A stretch of DNA of 64,000 bases from the NCBI GenBank assembly GCA_027574665.1, contig CM050657.1:16318404-16382403 (forward strand). Direction: 5' to 3'. This document shows, piece after piece, positions 50,201 to 62,464 of this stretch. The notes under the pieces were generated by a model that was not told the DNA's origin, made no database searches, and saw only the letters and a program-made list of their open reading frames with translations. The DNA comes from Rhynochetos jubatus. Lineage: Eukaryota > Chordata > Aves > Eurypygiformes > Rhynochetidae. Position numbers and translations under genes: made by a program. Within the stretch, counting starts at the first letter, position 1; each line of letters opens with the position of its first letter.

Positions 50201-53200
50201 TGTTGAAAGGAGAGAGAGAGGCAGTATGTTCACCTGGGCCTTAACTGCATAGAGCTGTGCTAGAAAATCAACCTGTGGGTCAATACAGCTTTGACAGAAA
50301 GTTATTCCTGCCAGCCAAGCACCTAAAAGCAGTGGGATGAATCATGCCCAGGAGGGGAGCACCACTGACCCCAGCCAGAGCACAGAGCAGATCCCAAGGG
50401 TTTAGACAAGTAACTTCAAAAGCCACAATGAGGCCAAGATCTTGCCCACCACGCTGGGATGAGCTTCGCTGAACACTAGCATAAAACCAGAACAGTAGGG
50501 ATGGAAAATTTTGGGATCTTTTTCCCCTCCCTCCAAATGAGAATTATCTAACTCATCTGCATCTTGTTTTAATAACATCAGCAGCTCCTTTTGAAGCAGG
50601 CCTCCTACTGAAATGAGGTGTGGCAGCAGAGTTGAGAAGAAAAATACTACAACCATCTTCCACCAGTTCCTCTCATGGCAGATTTTCCCAGTAAATCACC
50701 AGTTCTTGACTGGGGTTACAATGCATCACAGTGGTGAGAAAGACTCACGCACAGGGGCCATGCCATGATGGGAACACACTGTTCTTCATGGAGAAGATTC
50801 TCTAAGTGATATTTGCTTTGAAAAAATGTTTACCCTTTGTGTGTTCCTCCCCAGGAATAACACAGATGTGGGTTCTGGTTTTTAAGACACACTTGGGTAA
50901 GTGCAAACACATCTCTTTTGTAATCAGCCTGGGCTGACCCTGTTTAGCCTGAGGTCAACGACCAGTGGCATCTGACCTGCTGAAGTTAATGCAGCAGAAC
51001 AATAGCAGAGGGTTGGTGAGGCCTTATCCTATTACCTTTTTGATACCAAATTAATTGTTTTTCTCCCTCTCAATGAATCTCTGACCTTTCAGCTATATGT
51101 GTTGCTGGCAGAGTGATGGATTAAATTTAAGCAAGTACATTTCTTGACATTGTCTCACAGATTTAAAAGTTATTTAGGTCTTCCTTTCAGTACTAAGAGG
51201 TTTAAGAATGTGCTTATGATTGCAAACCCATTTGATAGTTAAAGAAGACTGCAAATATTAATTAGCTTGGGGCTATCAGAGACAAGAAAACCAAAGGGAA
51301 GATCATAGCAGTTATTACCAAAAAAAACCCACGAGTAGAGAGAGAAGTGACCTATAAACCAGAGTTACACAACTCTAGATGCCTGGTGTAACCTTAATTG
51401 ATAGTGGTTTATTTATTGGAAAACCCCAAAACAGTACTTGTGCAATAAATATAATTAGTCAGGCTGATATTTTTCAAATGGAGAAATTACCCATGACTCT
51501 CCCTCATCCAATGAAGTGTTTGCATGGAATAGCTATTGATCCATATGACAGCTCTGATTTAAGTTTTTATTTCTTAGTTGTTGGACCACTTCACCAGACA
51601 GAATAAACTGAGATGACATAGTGGGGACTAACACCATGTTTTAAATGAAAAAAAAAAAAATCAGTTCAGGTTCCCCCCCCCATGCATCTGTTAAAGCAAG
51701 GAATCACAGAAACCTGAATAACGAATCTAAAGCTCGAAACAAAAATATCTACCTGCAGGTGACCCTATGTTCTTTGCTTGGTTCAGCTCTCTGTAGGCAG
51801 AGCAGCCTTCCCTGCTCCACACAGCTCGCAGTACACTACAGCAAAATGCAAGTGTCACATTCTGTGAGGTTATAAACACCCACAGGAGTAAAAGCAGTTT
51901 CCATTCAGAGAATATTTTTCACCTGTGTTGCTGGCAAGGGCCAGACCATCAGCCAGATACATCCCACATAATTTCCACTGACTTTATCTGAGCTGTACAA
52001 ATAGATGTTAACCTAGGGCCACCTAATTTACAGGCTTTGTATGTTTTGGAAAATAACTCAACCTGAGTTCATGGCCCACCCCCCATATGCACCTGTCAAA
52101 AAAAAAAAAAAAACCCTTGAGAAGTTCGGTTCCCATTAAGCAATGGGAATTTAGTTCACAGCTCCCTTGGTCCTCTGCACAGTCCAGCTATTATCTAACT
52201 GACGTAGCACCCTAATGTTAATCATATGCTTAACTACTTCCAAGACCACAGCCAAAACTTATTTATTGAAGATATTTTCCAAATAAACGTGCAAGACATT
52301 CATCCTTAACTGATGGAGTATGTAATCTGATATGTGCTATCTCAAGATAAACACTTTTGACTGGGTATGTCACCAGGAACATGGAGAATTACATATTTGG
52401 TCACTCATACCTCTTAAAGATATATTAAGCCATTAGAACAAACACAATTATTCTGATTTAAGCAATACTAGATCACAAGAAGAGGACAGGATCAATAAGA
52501 AGTGTTACACCAGCAGTACCACTGGGCAACTTCACTTATTCACCACAGTTTAAATACTGTCCTAATTCACACTTCAAATATAGATGATTAAGCATATATA
52601 TTAGCAAGATGAAGAGCAAAGTATTTCCCATGACAGCTCTGTCCAAAAGTGACAAAAAAAAGCCTTAGGGAGAAATTAGGAGAGAGGTAGTAAAAGGCTA
52701 ATCTTGTTATAATGATTTATGGTTTTTGAAAAAATTCACAGTCTCAGCTTTCTTCAGTTTTTCCAAAACATCCTTACCAGCATTTAAATACTTCTCTTCA
52801 ATAGGAATGGAAAAAGTAGTCTCTGTTTCCAGAACAACAATATATTTGATTTAAGCCAAAACTGAACTTTCCTGTGAAATTCTGCATCAGACTAATTTGG
52901 TGTTCATAACCGATAACAACAAGCACAGCTTCACAAAGATCATCTTCACGTGCAGATACCTTTCTAGCTATTCAATAACTTTGCAGACATACTTCTGGCT
53001 TCCACCAACTTTAGCGCAACAGAGATAAGCCCTATGAAATTAACCTGAAATATTATAACTGTAAATAATTTGGAGGGCGTGGAAAACAGATAAAGCCAAA
53101 TCACTGCTAGAACAAAAACATACAAAAAGACATATCGTGACCTTCCCAGGGCACAGTTATTAGAGCACCTAGATCAATAACAGGCAAGTCAGAATACCAA

Positions 53201-54464
53201 TTCCAATTGCATTATTCATTTTGAAAAGTGATAAAGCTGGACTAAAAAAAATAGTATTGTTGCCATAGCTCAAAAAAAGGTAGTTTTCAATACTTATGTA
53301 ATGCAATTACCTTTACCGCTAAATTATAACCTTAAGACTTTGTTTTATATATTTAATAGGGAAGTAACATACAGAGAGGAAAGGAAAAGAAATAAGAATT
53401 CCCCTAAAAATTAATAGAGCCACTGCAGTCAAAGTAAATACAACAATTTTTAAAAATACAAGATTTGCAAGAAAATCCAGAAGTTGCAGGAGTTATGACA
53501 GAAGAGATTACACCTCCATCCCTTCTCATCAATATTCGGGAACATCCAGCACAAAAAAAAAAATCTTTGAGGTCAGTACAATTTAATTTCTGGTGTAAAA
53601 ATATATGTATTGAAAATATTATGCATTTTAGCTAATTCCCCATGAGCTCTCAATTTGGGTCTAGAAGTGGTGTAAGTGGTCAATACATGACTAACAGCCC
53701 ACACAAGTCTTCTCTTAAATAGACTAAGGAATTAGTACATAACACAGGTGGAAGGACTAATTTTATCCTCCATAAATAATGAGGTGAACAAGACCAAACT
53801 GGACTTAGGAGGCAATTTTCAGAAACTTCAGACTAGAGGAGACAACTGCAATCTGCCTCTAGTAAGACCAGGTATTAACTGGGAGGCATGGTGGTGGTGG
53901 AAGCCCTTACAGAGTATTTCTGAAATAAAAAAGGCAAAGACTGTGCTCAAATAGAGAGTAATTGCATGTATGTAATACACAGATTAAAAATACTTATTTT
54001 ACAACTTATAGAATTCATATGGGATGTTTTTTATTTATTTCTCATTTTTAAAAAGTAAAGAGAACAGCAAACTTGCTTGTAAAATTACAGTAAAACACAC
54101 TGACATCGCCACTGTCTCGGGTACCTGATTTCCCAGGCCATAAAGCTATGTAATAAATGTAACAGCTGACAGCTAGAAATATCTACAGTTTGAGGAGCCA
54201 GCCATGTACTGTAAGATATATTTCTCCTCAGGGTCTATCACCACACCCACCAGATTTCTATGCAATTTCTGTTTCAGACTCACAGAGAGCAAAACTTTGC
54301 ATAACCACTGCGGTCAACTGGTCAACCACGCATCAGCCCAGCAAGGCAGCAGAAGCAACCACAAATTCATGCAGAATAGACCATAATAATTACCCTTCTT
54401 TCTATGGCAATATGATGCAAATTTTTGACAGCCACTAAAGCCACCACAGATAACATTAATTGCC
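47267..54464. other. non-coding stretch
   Basis: The longest frame is 110 codons (47441-47773, minus), unrecognised. No frame of 60 codons begins between 51876 and 53747. Strong isolated donors occur (for example CAG|GTAAGT near 47626, plus) without an open paired exon. Possible decayed CCATTGA-type repeat pieces lie near 50168-50200 and 51969-52000. Confidence 0.5.
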
Positions 54465-54480
54465 TTTTTTTTTTTTTTTT
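54465..54480. repeat. T16 homopolymer
   Basis: Sixteen T followed by CCCCC and further C/T, giving a pyrimidine tract of about 30 nt. Confidence 0.85.
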
Positions 54481-55519
54481 CCCCCTCCCTAGTCTCCCCC
54501 TTTGAATAAGGGAAGTACAGAGGAAAGGAAAACTTGTCCTAATTACACCACTCCCCTGAGGGTGGCACTGCACTGACATGGGGGCAGAGGAGCTCATGCA
54601 TCACAGCTGGTTGGAGGTTTTGGAAGATGGGTCTGGGTGCACCTGGCTGGAAGGTGCACACGAGCATGTGTCTGAGCCGCTCCTTCAGCGAAGCAGGGTA
54701 AGCTTTACAGAGGGATGATTATTCTGGTATAATACAACTAGCAAAGCAAATGAAAAATTTCCCAGTATCACCAAGAGCAGTTATCCCCTTGGTGGGTGCT
54801 ATTCTGTCAGATCAGCATTGGTAATTATTGCTAGAGCCAGGTCAGGCTCACAGGTCCTGAGCAGGAGGACTTCTCCAGGCTGCCCCTTGCCTGCTCTGGC
54901 ACACAGAAGGCACTCCATCCCCCTACACCCCCATGTTTCCAACCATAAAGAGGGTGAAACAGCATCACCTCCTTTACCAGCAGATTCTCAACACCTCAAA
55001 AATGGAGGAGGGAAAGAGATGTTATTACTCAAACCGAGCCCAAGTTCAGTGAAAAGATTGCCTTTTCCAGTTACATTTTCAAACAGCCACATCTGGTTGG
55101 TTCCGTTCACCTGTCACTTCACCAGTGCAATAAAACCCCTGCAAAATCTTCTGTAGGAGATTTTTGGTTGAATACACACCTTCATTGCCATCTTTCATGT
55201 ACTCGCTGCTGCCATTGACTTGAGAGCACACCAGACTGCAGGGAGAGGCTGCACAGGCGGACACCACCACGCACCATCCCAAACCTCATCCTTCATCTCA
55301 CCCGGTCCCTCCTCCTGCCGACTCGCTCAGCACCATGTTATTAAGATTGCAGCTCATCGAGCATTCAACAGCACAGCTCCTCACACGCTCCAAATAAATC
55401 AGCACATCACTGCTACCCTGCCTCCCTTGCCCTGAGCTTTCAATTAAATTTAGAATTGACTTTAAAGGTACAAGCTGAATGTATGTGGTTCAAAATGACC
55501 TTGTTACACCTTTCCTTAC
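54481..55519. other. non-coding stretch
   Basis: GC-richer than the DNA to the left. The longest frame is 112 codons (54818-55156, plus), unrecognised. No repeat family recognised. Confidence 0.45.
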
Positions 55520-55562
55520 CTTCCTGAGCAGGGCTCTTGTACTCCAGCTCAAGGTTTAAAAC
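55520..55562 (-). other. candidate minus-strand internal exon (43 nt)
   Basis: On the minus strand, an acceptor CATGTTTCTAG and a strong donor AAG|GTAAGG bracket 43 nt. Only one frame is open and it starts at phase 0 (VLNLELEYKSPAQE plus one base). This phase fits the other minus-strand candidate 2.1 kb upstream at 57745-57695, whose 51 nt preserve phase. The polypyrimidine tract is only moderate. No homology evidence. Confidence 0.22.
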
Positions 55563-55788
55563 CTAGAAACATGAATTTGCTCTAAGCTCCTGTGGCAAAC
55601 TACAAGTCTCAAGCTGTTTAAAGTCTTTAAAGGTACATCCAAAGCTAAAGTGTGCTCTGCAGAGAGAGATCTGGGAGAACGGGTCCGGCAGCAGTCAGCA
55701 AGATATTTAAAACCTTCCTGTGAGATAAATGTTTTTTCTAATTTATTTCCTGAACTCTTAGTTCAGTAATAACTATGTTTTCTTATAG

Positions 55789-55831
55789 CATCACATTAGT
55801 CATTATTAAAGTCATTACAGAAATTAGTAAG
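55789..55831 (+). other. candidate plus-strand exon (43 nt)
   Basis: A good acceptor (TGTTTTCTTATAG ending 55788) and a perfect donor AAG|GTAAGT (after 55831) bracket 43 nt. One frame is open (ITLVIIKVITEISK). It lies opposite in strand to the neighbouring candidate at 55520-55562, so at least one of the two is likely spurious. Confidence 0.15.
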
Positions 55832-56273
55832 GTAAGTCCTGCACAGATAAAGAGCCAAAAGTCATTTGTACACAACACTTAGCTTGACTCTCTCTTCTTT
55901 AGTTTCTTCGTTGTTGCTGGAAAAGGAAGTAGGCCAGAAAGTAATTAAATTAATGACACATTTTAGTGTTTCAGAGTTGTGTTTGAGGACACAAAAATAC
56001 CCGTGTGGCAATTGTCTTCCCTATACCTGGTTTAAAGGCAACAGATAACCTTTCAATATTCACTTGAATACCACCACCTTTCACACGTGAGCCACAAGAC
56101 CAAAGCTCTGGCTCCCAAGCAGGTCAGAGCAGCGCTGTGACCCTGGTCAGTCAGCAAGCAGCATCAGCCCCCCTCATCCTCTGCCGTGAAGTGTTTTTAG
56201 ATGTGGCGGAAGGGTGTACAGAGGACTCACAGGGTTGCGAGGCTGCACTGCCCCAAGCAGTGAAAAAAAGTAC

Positions 56274-56605
56274 TTATAGAATCATACTGCATCACAGAAT
56301 GGTTTGGGTTGGAAGGGACCTTAAAGAAACCATCCAGTTCCAACCCCCCAGCCATGGGCAGGGACACCCTCCACTAGACCAGGTTGCTCCAAGCCTCATC
56401 CAGCCTGGCCTTGGACACTTCCAGGGATGGGGCATCCACAACCCCTCTGGGCAACCTGTGCCACTGCCTCACCACCCTCACAGAGAAGAATTTCTTCCTT
56501 ATAGCTAACCTAAATCTACCGGCTTTCAGTTTAAAGCCATTACCCCTTATGCTATCAGTATATGGGACAGCCAGAAAGAGCCTTCACCCAGCCCACCACA
56601 CAAAT
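56274..56605 (-). mobile_element. CR1 LINE, 5'-truncated 3' end, antisense
   Basis: The left border holds degenerate copies of the 8-nt terminal repeat (ATAGAATCATA, then CACAGAATGG). After it come the hallmark avian CR1 segments in reverse complement: GGTTTGGGTTGGAAGGGACC, then CCATGGGCAGGGACACC, ACTAGACCAGGTTGCTC, TTCCAGGGATGGGGCATCC, GAATTTCTTCCTTATA and TTTCAGTTTAAAGCCATTACC. Similarity fades after about 56605 (AGAAAGAGCCTTCACCCAGC), the 5' truncation point. About 330 nt of 3' UTR and the extreme end remain, with no coding capacity. CR1 normally leaves no target-site duplication, and none is obvious. The subfamily cannot be set by eye. It accounts for the long plus-strand frames across it. 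Confidence 0.95.
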
Positions 56606-57694
56606 CCCATTTGGAGGCAGAAACAGGACTCTGATCACAAGTTGCCTAGATTCCCAGTGTCTCCACTAAAGCCCAGCCACGAGCTACACTCCAGCCCTTG
56701 CTGCTGGGAAAGGACTCAGCCCAGGACCAGGAGGACACCCACAGTGCTGCTCCCAGTGCCCACAGCACCTTCGCGCTCAGCACTGTATCCGGTTCCTTCT
56801 GCCACTCAGAGCAGGACCCCCAGGTGCTGCCAGGAAACTCACAGCATTTGGAGTAGGCTTTAAAATCCCAATTCCTATAGCTACAAATGTTTCTAAAGTA
56901 CAAATAAATAAAGGGCTTGTCTCCAACCCCAGGCAGAAAGACAAAGCCGGAAAACATTCCCTAAATGCACAAATCAATAAACAAACAGTCGAAGGGTTAT
57001 TAGCAAATTGACATTTTCTGCATGTAACCCAGACCCTGCACTGTTTATGGGAAACACAACCATCTCTTATCACACACCTTTCCAGTACTTAGTATTAAGA
57101 GACTTCACTATCTCCAGAGGAACCAGACCACAGCTGCCCACACTACTCCTTGTTTTCACAAAATTAACTTACTCCTTGAGTTATTTTTCAGAATATCCCT
57201 GGGACTCCTAAAACCACTTGCCATTTCAGTGCTAACACAGGCCACCTTTACACTTCCCTGAACTCAGCAAGATGCAGTGTGGTGGTTGTGAAGATATTTA
57301 TTATCAAAGCAGCAAACTCTGTTTCATTCCACTTACAGTTATGGCACAGCACTGCTGTGCCAGATGAAGAATACGTGTTTTCTCAGCACAGAATTAACTT
57401 TTCAGCCATTTGAAGCTAAATGTGCTAGTTATTTTCAACTTCAGTATGAACTTCTACATTAAACTCAATTGTTTTAAGAAAAACAGAACCAGATTGAAGC
57501 ACAGTTGCAGGTTCTGCACTTAGTAGGCTTACAACAACATTAAACAAACAAACCAACTCTCACAGAACAGAACTTACTCTATACCCATCCTTCTCCTAAG
57601 ACAATCTTTTTTCTTATTCTCCAGAAAAACCACAACATGCATTATAAATTACAGAAAAAAGCATACAAACAGCAATAAAAGTAAAACTCCTTAC
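56606..57694. other. non-coding stretch right of the CR1
   Basis: Moderately GC-rich to about 56840, then AT-rich. Frames of up to 103 codons on the minus strand (56646-56957) are unrecognised. No further CR1 sequence is seen. Confidence 0.45.
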
Positions 57695-57745
57695 CTGGAA
57701 AGGAAGCAGCGACTGTCGGGCACCAACCAGACCCACTCCAAGGGC
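57695..57745 (-). other. candidate minus-strand internal exon (51 nt)
   Basis: On the minus strand, CCACCTGCTTGCTTGCAG is a good acceptor and CAG|GTAAGG a strong donor. The 51 nt between them keep phase, all three frames are open, and two CpGs survive. Frame 1 reads ALGVGLVGARQSLLPFQ. It is one of the better-formed exon-like units in the window. It could belong to a coding transcript or a lncRNA reading leftward, or be chance. Confidence 0.3.
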
Positions 57746-59582
57746 CTGCAAGCAAGCAGGTGGCATGAATTTTCTACTAATGAAAACCACAGCTGGGACC
57801 TATTGAGTTAGGTTAAGTAGGGTCTTCACTGCAGAAAGGTTCCCTGTTTGCAGCCTTAGCTGATGCACCAAACAGTGAGGCCCAACATTTAACACCGTAA
57901 GTACAAAATCCTACTGCTTGTGCTCAAGTTTTTACCACCCATAATTAGAGGTTGAAACAGGACCATGCCCCACATTGACCATTCAATTGCAGTAATCCTA
58001 AATTCATTTTGTACATGGGCAATCTCAGTGCTTTGGCAGACACAGCTTGAATGGCTCCAGCTGTGATAATGTCAGAGGTTATGTCCCCAGCCAGCTGATG
58101 TTGCACCTTCATTGGGAGCTGCCACCACTCGAGACCAAGGGCAGCCCCAAACGCTGCAGTTCAAACACCCTGCATTTGCAAAAGCGGATTTATGTGAAGA
58201 AATATGAACAAGGATGGTCAGGGCATGTTCACATGTTCCAGCAGCCAAGAGTGACCCCATAAATGCAGTGGGCAAGACTGCAGATGGTCCATGCATTCAG
58301 TGGCCTGATACAGATAGTGAGGAGCTGGGACTGCCCATCAATGTCTGCTGCTGCAAGACAGCTCTGTCTTTGAATAATGTTAAAAAATAAAGAGTGGTAG
58401 ACAAGACTTGATAAAAATGGGGGGAGGGGGCGAGGCACAAACCTCCTTCTCTGCAGTAAATGGCTCCACCTCGTACCCTCTGCTCTCATGCTTCACCTGA
58501 AGTAGTTGGATCACTCAAGGTCCAGGATAGCTGTACTGCACTGAGAGAGTTGAAACTGATGCTGGAGATATGGCAAACGTTTATACTAGCAGCACCATGT
58601 CCAATTTCCTCAGCTGGGAAGTGGTAACGCAGAGTGTGTGGGGTTTTCACACCTGCAGAGGAGTGTATGTTGGGTACAGGTGATTCAGTTGCTGGTCAAA
58701 GTCAAAAAAGATCTCATAGCCACAGGTGTGCTGCACATTTCTAAGACTTTGTTTATAGAAAAAAAGTGGTTTCTGGTTGTTTGGGTTTTTTTCCAACAAC
58801 ATCAAGCGCTTATATAAACTGACTAAAAAGTCAAGATTCATTTGGGCCACATTAAATGCACCTTGCCCACTCTGTGAGGATTTCAGTCTATATCTTTAAT
58901 TTACAATACCACCGGTGTAATACATTAAAACTTGCAGAGCGCAGCATAATAAAATGACTTGGACCTGATAGGTCTGCCAAGCATAACATCAAATCTTCCA
59001 AAGAGTGAGGTTAGATAAAGCACCAGATAGGCGGCAAATTCTTGATTGAAATAAAACACCAAACATTTCTCCTTGGCTGGCAACAGGTGAATTCACAGGA
59101 AGGGTTTCCTCATTCACAGAAGTTTCTGTTATAGCAAATTTATGGGTTTCCCTGCCTCCCAAGAAAACTCTGCAATATGTTTAAAATGTTATCAGCTTAG
59201 AAAAAAATAACACTTTTAAACTGATGGGAAAGGAGCCCATTGGCTCTAAAGTTACCATCCCCATGCCAGGCGCTCAGCGCTGTTTGGGACCTTTGTTCAG
59301 GGTAAATCAGCCGTCAAAAATCAGCCCTCTAGCTCATTGGGTGTGCTGTGGCAGGGTGACCAGGAGGGTTTCCTGCAGCCTGGTTTGGGCGCTAATTACC
59401 ACTTAAAGCACCTTGTCAGAGGAGGGACAACTCACGTCTAGGCTGCGAGGTGGCTGGTTGGGGCAGCTGGACCTCGCTACAGTCTCCCCTGTACACCCCT
59501 GTGCTGGCCATGGCCAGGCCACCACCACCAAAAAAATGTTTACAGCAGGGACAAGAGTCATTTCTTCCACACAGGAACCAAC
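57746..59582. other. non-coding stretch
   Basis: Frames up to 86 codons (58229-58489, minus), none recognised. A G-rich patch lies near 58418-58432 (GGGGGG then GGGGG). No repeat family recognised. Confidence 0.45.
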
Positions 59583-59639
59583 TTTCCTTCCTTTCTTTCC
59601 TTTCCTTCCTTTCCTTCCTCCCTCCCACCCTCCCTCCCA
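59583..59639. repeat. CCTTT/CCCT pyrimidine tract
   Basis: A nearly pure C/T stretch of 57 nt built from CCTTT, CCTT and CCCT units, with a single A. It includes mirror-symmetric parts such as CCTTCCTTTCCTTCC, so triplex (H-DNA) formation is possible. It accounts for the long low-complexity frames on both strands there. Confidence 0.85.
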
Positions 59640-60184
59640 CACTGATGATTTCATGCACATACTACATAACATCCAAATGGGTTTTACAGACCCCAAAGCT
59701 GAAGGTGGGGGAACTGTCAGCAGACCCCAGACCATATTAGAACCTCTTTCGAAGCAGAAAACTCTTGTGAGTTGTTTTTACTGAGACCTCACATTCACCA
59801 CGAGGGTTAAAGTCTATCAGTCCTCAACTCGACCTGCCTGAATAGGATGGGGAAGGTGACCATGACTCCACGGCACTGCAGAGACACTGAAAGGGAGAAT
59901 TATTTCCTGAACAAACATCAAATAAATCAAAGTGGTGTTCCAGAGGCCTTTTTTTCCTCTCTCTTACTCCCCCAAAAAATAATATAGAGATCCCTTGAAA
60001 AATATTAATGAAAAAAATGTTATGACGATTATCTGGAGTGTTGATCAGCACAGCAGGGAAGGTCGTGGGGTTGTGTGGGTGTCGGGGCCTGTCCCTCAGC
60101 AAACGCACAGGGTGCCCCTCTCCCAGACATCCAAGTAAGCCACCCGTGAGCTGTTTCCTGGGAAAAGGTTTATTTTTTCCAATC

Positions 60185-60279
60185 AAAACAGCCCCAGGGC
60201 GGTGGGAGAGGATGCTCCAGAGGCCTTTGCTGGCAGCAGCCCCTCCGCGGCGGGGCCGTGTGTGCCTGGGAGCGGAGGT
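60185..60279 (+). promoter_or_regulatory. CpG-rich patch with strong splice donor (possible first exon)
   Basis: The 40 nt before 60280 contain five CpGs (CCGCGGCGGGGCCG and AGCGGAG) in a window otherwise poor in CpG, and end in GAG|GTGAGT, a near-consensus donor at 60279/60280. Such a unit could be a non-coding first exon transcribed rightward. No TATA box or initiator was identified, and the patch is far shorter than a typical CpG island. Confidence 0.25.
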
Positions 60280-60344
60280 GAGTTCAGTCTGTATGTGGCA
60301 CTGTGGTATAAGTGACCACTGTTGTCAAGCCAGAGGGGGAAAGT

Positions 60345-60380
60345 AAAAAAAAAGGAAGGAGAGGAGGAAAAAAAAAAAAG
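60345..60380. repeat. purine tract
   Basis: Thirty-six consecutive purines: A9, GGAAGGAGAGGAGG, A12, G. Low-complexity DNA. Confidence 0.85.
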
Positions 60381-61560
60381 CTTAAAATTTTGCAAGAGAA
60401 AACAATCCTCCTGCGGACAGCGGTAAATAAAATAACAGCAGTGGGGTGATTTGCAACCATGTAACGGGCTTTTGTCTAGGCCTATTTCTCTCTGCCTTGA
60501 GGGTTTCTGTGTTCCCTCTCTGCAGGATCCCAATGTTTCGCCCTCCGGCTACAAAGGCTGAGGGCTGCAGCCCCTCCCCCGGCTGCTCACCCCCAATCTG
60601 CCCATGCTGCGCCTCCCCCCCAGCAGCCTGAAGGGCTCCGGTGGGGTGCAGGGCACTGCAATTTAGGATTTCTTTAGTACTGGTTGAATTTTCAAGAGTG
60701 CAGGTCTAGGACTTGCCAGGTTTAAAAATAGCTTTTGCTCATCTTTTTAACTCTTTTTTTTCCCCTGAGTTTACATTAAGCCTGTTGGGCATTTTGTTCC
60801 CTGTAGGAAAGTTAGAGGTATTTATAAGTCTAATTAGAGGCGTTTATAAGAGTGATTAGTGTGAAGCATCAGCTGCTGGCGGCTTTCTCTGTGTGTCTGT
60901 GTGTGTGCGTTCACACATGGATGCAACACTACAGTTTACAATTTGTTCCTGTGCCTGAAAGCTGTGAAATGCCCTTAATTCCCCTGGCGCTGATGGCAGC
61001 AGCGGGCACCGGCTGGCTCCGTGCAGGGGCTCAGCACCGCGCAGGATGGCAGCCTTGGGATGTGGCTGTGGTTTTGCACTGGTCGTGCCTCCGTATCTTC
61101 ATGCAGGGATGTAGGAGCAAGTGGTTAAGTAAAAACAATTTAAAAGGAAAAAAAAAATATAAAAGGAAGAAAAAGAACGTGCGCGATGAAAGCTGCTGTT
61201 TGACTCCCAGGGACAGAGGCTAAAATGGTCCCCACTCCAGCCTACCCATGGGCTGCCTTGATTGCACAGGTGCAATGTTGTATTTTTGTATTTCCCTCCC
61301 TTCTTTTGCTGCTATGCATGAATTCTGCATCCTCACCCTCCATGGACGCAGTTTTGCAAGACCCTTGGAGGAGAGGCTCCCCCAGGATCTGCTTTGGGGA
61401 GCAACACCAGCTGAAAGCGAACTCAAACAACAATGTGACTTACGGGGCTGGATGAGCGGCCGTCCCAGAGCGAGGGAAGCTCAGGGCCTGTCATGTTGAA
61501 GCCACACCATCAGCACCCCCAGTGATTTTGTAGAGCAGTGCTCAGGCCCAGGTTACCTGC
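60381..61560. other. non-coding, GC-richer stretch
   Basis: Overlapping frames up to 123 codons (60852-61223, plus), none recognised. A TG-rich segment lies near 60887-60911 and two A-rich pieces with AAAAGGAA near 61141-61177. Scattered CpGs (for example four in 61440-61475). Confidence 0.45.
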
Positions 61561-61920
61561 CAGTGGTGCAACACCCACCGTGTGTGCATGGCTTCTTCCC
61601 TGCGTCCTGTGCACCTGCGTGGCACGGCAGGGAGCTGGCTGGCAGCAGGGAGGGTGGCTGGGGCATCAGAGGGTGCTTCCACAGCAGCCAGCCCGTGAAC
61701 CTCCATGCTGCCAGCCTCGAGTCACGCTGCTGCGCAGGACCTGCTGTAAGCCTGGAGTAGTCCCACAGGTTCCTCCGGGTCTGGTAAGCGCCCACCAAGC
61801 ACCTCAGCCCACTGCGCAGAGCAGCCCAGGAACCACGGTCCGACAACCAGCCTCAGCGCTGGGCTCCGTGCTGAGACGAGCAAAACTGCGCCTGAGGAGG
61901 TGTTGAGCCACGTGTAGGTG
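61561..61920. promoter_or_regulatory. weak CpG enrichment
   Basis: By hand I counted 18 CpGs in these 360 nt, with a GC content that looks about 60 percent. The observed/expected ratio is then around 0.5, above the background of the window but below the usual CpG-island limit. Frames are open on both strands because of high GC (plus 61538-61906; minus 61553-61846), so the ORFs are not evidence of coding. Confidence 0.3.
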
Positions 61921-62280
61921 CTCACAGGCACAAGACCTCAGCACTGTCCATCTCTCTGGCCTACTGGCGCCCTTGTGCCTCCTCCAAACCAGTGACATCC
62001 CCACACGTGCTGCTGCCAGCACTGGAGAAGGGCTGGCTGCCTGCAGAGACACCCCAGGTTATAGTGGCTTAAAACGCCTTGAGGCAACTCCTGCAAGTTC
62101 AGGTCCTCCTCGACCAGGGATTTTTTTTTTCAGGTCATCATATAAACAGAAATAAAAGGTCAGTGCTGCCCCCACATGCTTACAAATGCTTTTGGTTGGA
62201 ATGGCTTGCGAAAGTCAGGGAGATATGTAGGGAATACTTTAATATTTGTTCTGCATAAGTGTGGTCTGTTTCCCTGTTAT

Positions 62281-62303
62281 AAAACAAACAAACAAACAAA
62301 AAA
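62281..62303. repeat. (AAAC)n microsatellite
   Basis: About five AAAC/CAAA units ending in A6. Confidence 0.8.
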
Positions 62304-62464
62304 GCCTCCTTAAAGCCTTCTGCTTAAAAAAAATAAGAGGAAATATTCACAGATTTGCCCACATCCCTTTCACAGCTGTGTTTAAAGCAGTGTCTGCAAA
62401 ACCAGTTTGTGGTGCAATTACACTGGCACATAGCGATGGTTTAGCTCTATCTTTTTCTTTTCAG

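Noticed and set aside
56384..56863. 159-codon plus-strand ORF
   Set aside because: Its first part is the reverse complement of CR1 3' sequence, so it is not a host gene and not a CR1 coding frame.
59403..59784. Overlapping ORFs of 80-123 codons on both strands
   Set aside because: They run through the CCTTT pyrimidine tract, which cannot form stop codons; low-complexity artefact.
61538..61906. 122-codon ORF in the CpG-enriched stretch
   Set aside because: High GC lowers stop frequency in all frames; several frames are open on both strands, with no recognisable domain.
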